From Hormoscilla sp. GUM202 (lineage in GTDB: Bacteria; Cyanobacteriota; Cyanobacteriia; Cyanobacteriales; Desertifilaceae), in NCBI GenBank assembly GCA_005518205.2, contig RFFC02000018.1:57598-121597 (forward strand): a stretch of DNA of 64,000 nucleotides. Reading direction: 5' to 3'. This document shows, in pieces, positions 63,387 to 64,000 of this stretch (position 1 is the first letter of the stretch; each line of letters opens with the position of its first letter). Made by a program: the position numbers and the translations under genes. The notes under the pieces are model-generated. The model was given only the letters and a program-made list of their open reading frames with translations, was not told the DNA's origin and did not search any database.

Positions 63387-63982
63387 ATGGCAAATAAAAA
63401 TAGAAATACAGGCGGGAATCAAACAAATAAATCATTCAATTTTAATTTCTTTTCAGGTAACAAAGTTTCTTGTTTGGACTTACTCTATCTCTGGCTCTTG
63501 GTGGTGCTGCTGCAAAGCTCGCTTGGGACAATGGTATTAGAGTTGGATGGGATGATGGTCCTACGATAGTTTGGACTCCTGTGCCGCTCCCAATCCCACC
63601 CTCCGGAACAATTTCAGTAAAAAATATTAACAGAAGAATTGAAGTTGACAGACTGAGAATAGAATTTAACGGTTGCATAAAGGGTGGAACTAAAAGCATA
63701 AGTTGTCACTTCTCCGTTATGAACAATGCTGGCGATAGGAGATTTGGAGCATCAGGAAGTGGCAGCTTGATTATAGAGAAACTTCGTCACGAACACCAAG
63801 CAAGGTATGTTAAAATTGCTAATAGAGGGGATAGTATAGAACTGTATTCAAAAATAGAAACTCCCGTCACATTTGGATTCCCTGGAGTCGCTCCTGATGT
63901 AAAAAAACTTGAACTACTTGAGGTTTATATGGGAAGCGGCTCTTGGTTTAAGATTCAATACAGAAATGTACCTCTGGAATAA
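63387..63982 (+). pseudogene. Hypothetical exported protein, frame changed near its start
   Basis: An ATG at 63387 opens MANKNRNTGGNQTNKSFNFN. The frame leading to the body (63470 on: FGLTLSLALGGAAAKLAWDN, then VKNINRRIEVDRLRIEFNG and a beta-rich tail to YRNVPLE*) is two bases out of register, so a small lesion near 63460-63470 is likely. The body has a short hydrophobic segment (LTLSLALGGAAAKLAW) and beta-strand-like sequence; no family is recognised. Alternatively, the body may begin at the TTG at 63470 (170 residues). Confidence 0.5.
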
Positions 63983-64000
63983 TTTATTCTGGATGAAATT

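Noticed and set aside
1..64000. tRNA or rRNA genes
   Set aside because: I looked for T-loop GGTTCGAATCC-type patterns and conserved rRNA stretches and found none that fold convincingly; a covariance-model scan would be needed to be certain.

Overview
The window reads as chromosomal DNA of a cyanobacterium, most likely a filamentous, repeat-rich one. Evidence: photosystem I genes psaF-psaJ, a form IB Rubisco operon rbcL-rbcX-rbcS, a DesA-type desaturase, cyanobacterial IspH, a carotenoid oxygenase, XisH/XisI, several Uma2 and DUF2887 proteins, and the palindrome GCGATCGC (HIP1) throughout. Genus is not assignable from sequence alone. No tRNA, rRNA or true CRISPR array was recognised.

Layout. 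0-8 kb: a frameshifted two-partner-secretion transporter, a coiled-coil membrane protein, tsaD divergent from psaF-psaJ, gmk, a truncated DUF433 gene and a broken response regulator-cyclase gene holding a 21-bp tandem repeat. 8-10.8 kb: a trypsin-like protease fused to WD40 repeats, then an element with inverted termini and four exact 90-bp units. 10.8-16.4 kb (minus strand): the most unusual locus, an operon of a winged-helix-like protein, a large P-loop ATPase and an 887-residue fusion of a DEDD exonuclease, a Cas4/RecB-like PD-(D/E)XK nuclease with four Fe-S-type cysteines, and an FtsK/HerA-type motor. A second ATPase (32.6-34.7 kb) and three winged-helix or ATPase remnants show that the unit was once multicopy. 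Two IS630-type copies in inverted orientation sit against both loci.

17.8-31.4 kb: DUF2887, ispH, three tandem Uma2 genes, an amt remnant, an O-methyltransferase, a HAD-HisC fusion, an APH-like kinase, a Uma2 pseudogene, a frameshifted carotenoid oxygenase and xisI with truncated xisH. 35-44 kb: a long conserved hypothetical, duplicated repeat cassettes carrying CRISPR-repeat-like units, an RTX fragment, TPR proteins and tandem, internally deleted Ser/Thr kinase copies. 44-51 kb: desA, DUF3179, gene remnants, and an OLD-type ATPase plus TOPRIM (DUF3226) pair resembling two-gene anti-phage systems. 51-58.6 kb: a TcB/SpvB-Rhs polymorphic toxin locus with HINT and toxin domains, cut in two by one in-frame TAG. 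59.6-64 kb: panB, rbcL-rbcX-rbcS and a hypothetical gene.

Two themes recur. Single-base lesions (frameshift or stop) interrupt otherwise full-length genes at 0.96, 29.3, 37.57 and 56.36 kb; these are recent decay or consensus errors. Short palindromic repeats have spread through the intergenic regions and also, in frame, into coding sequence.
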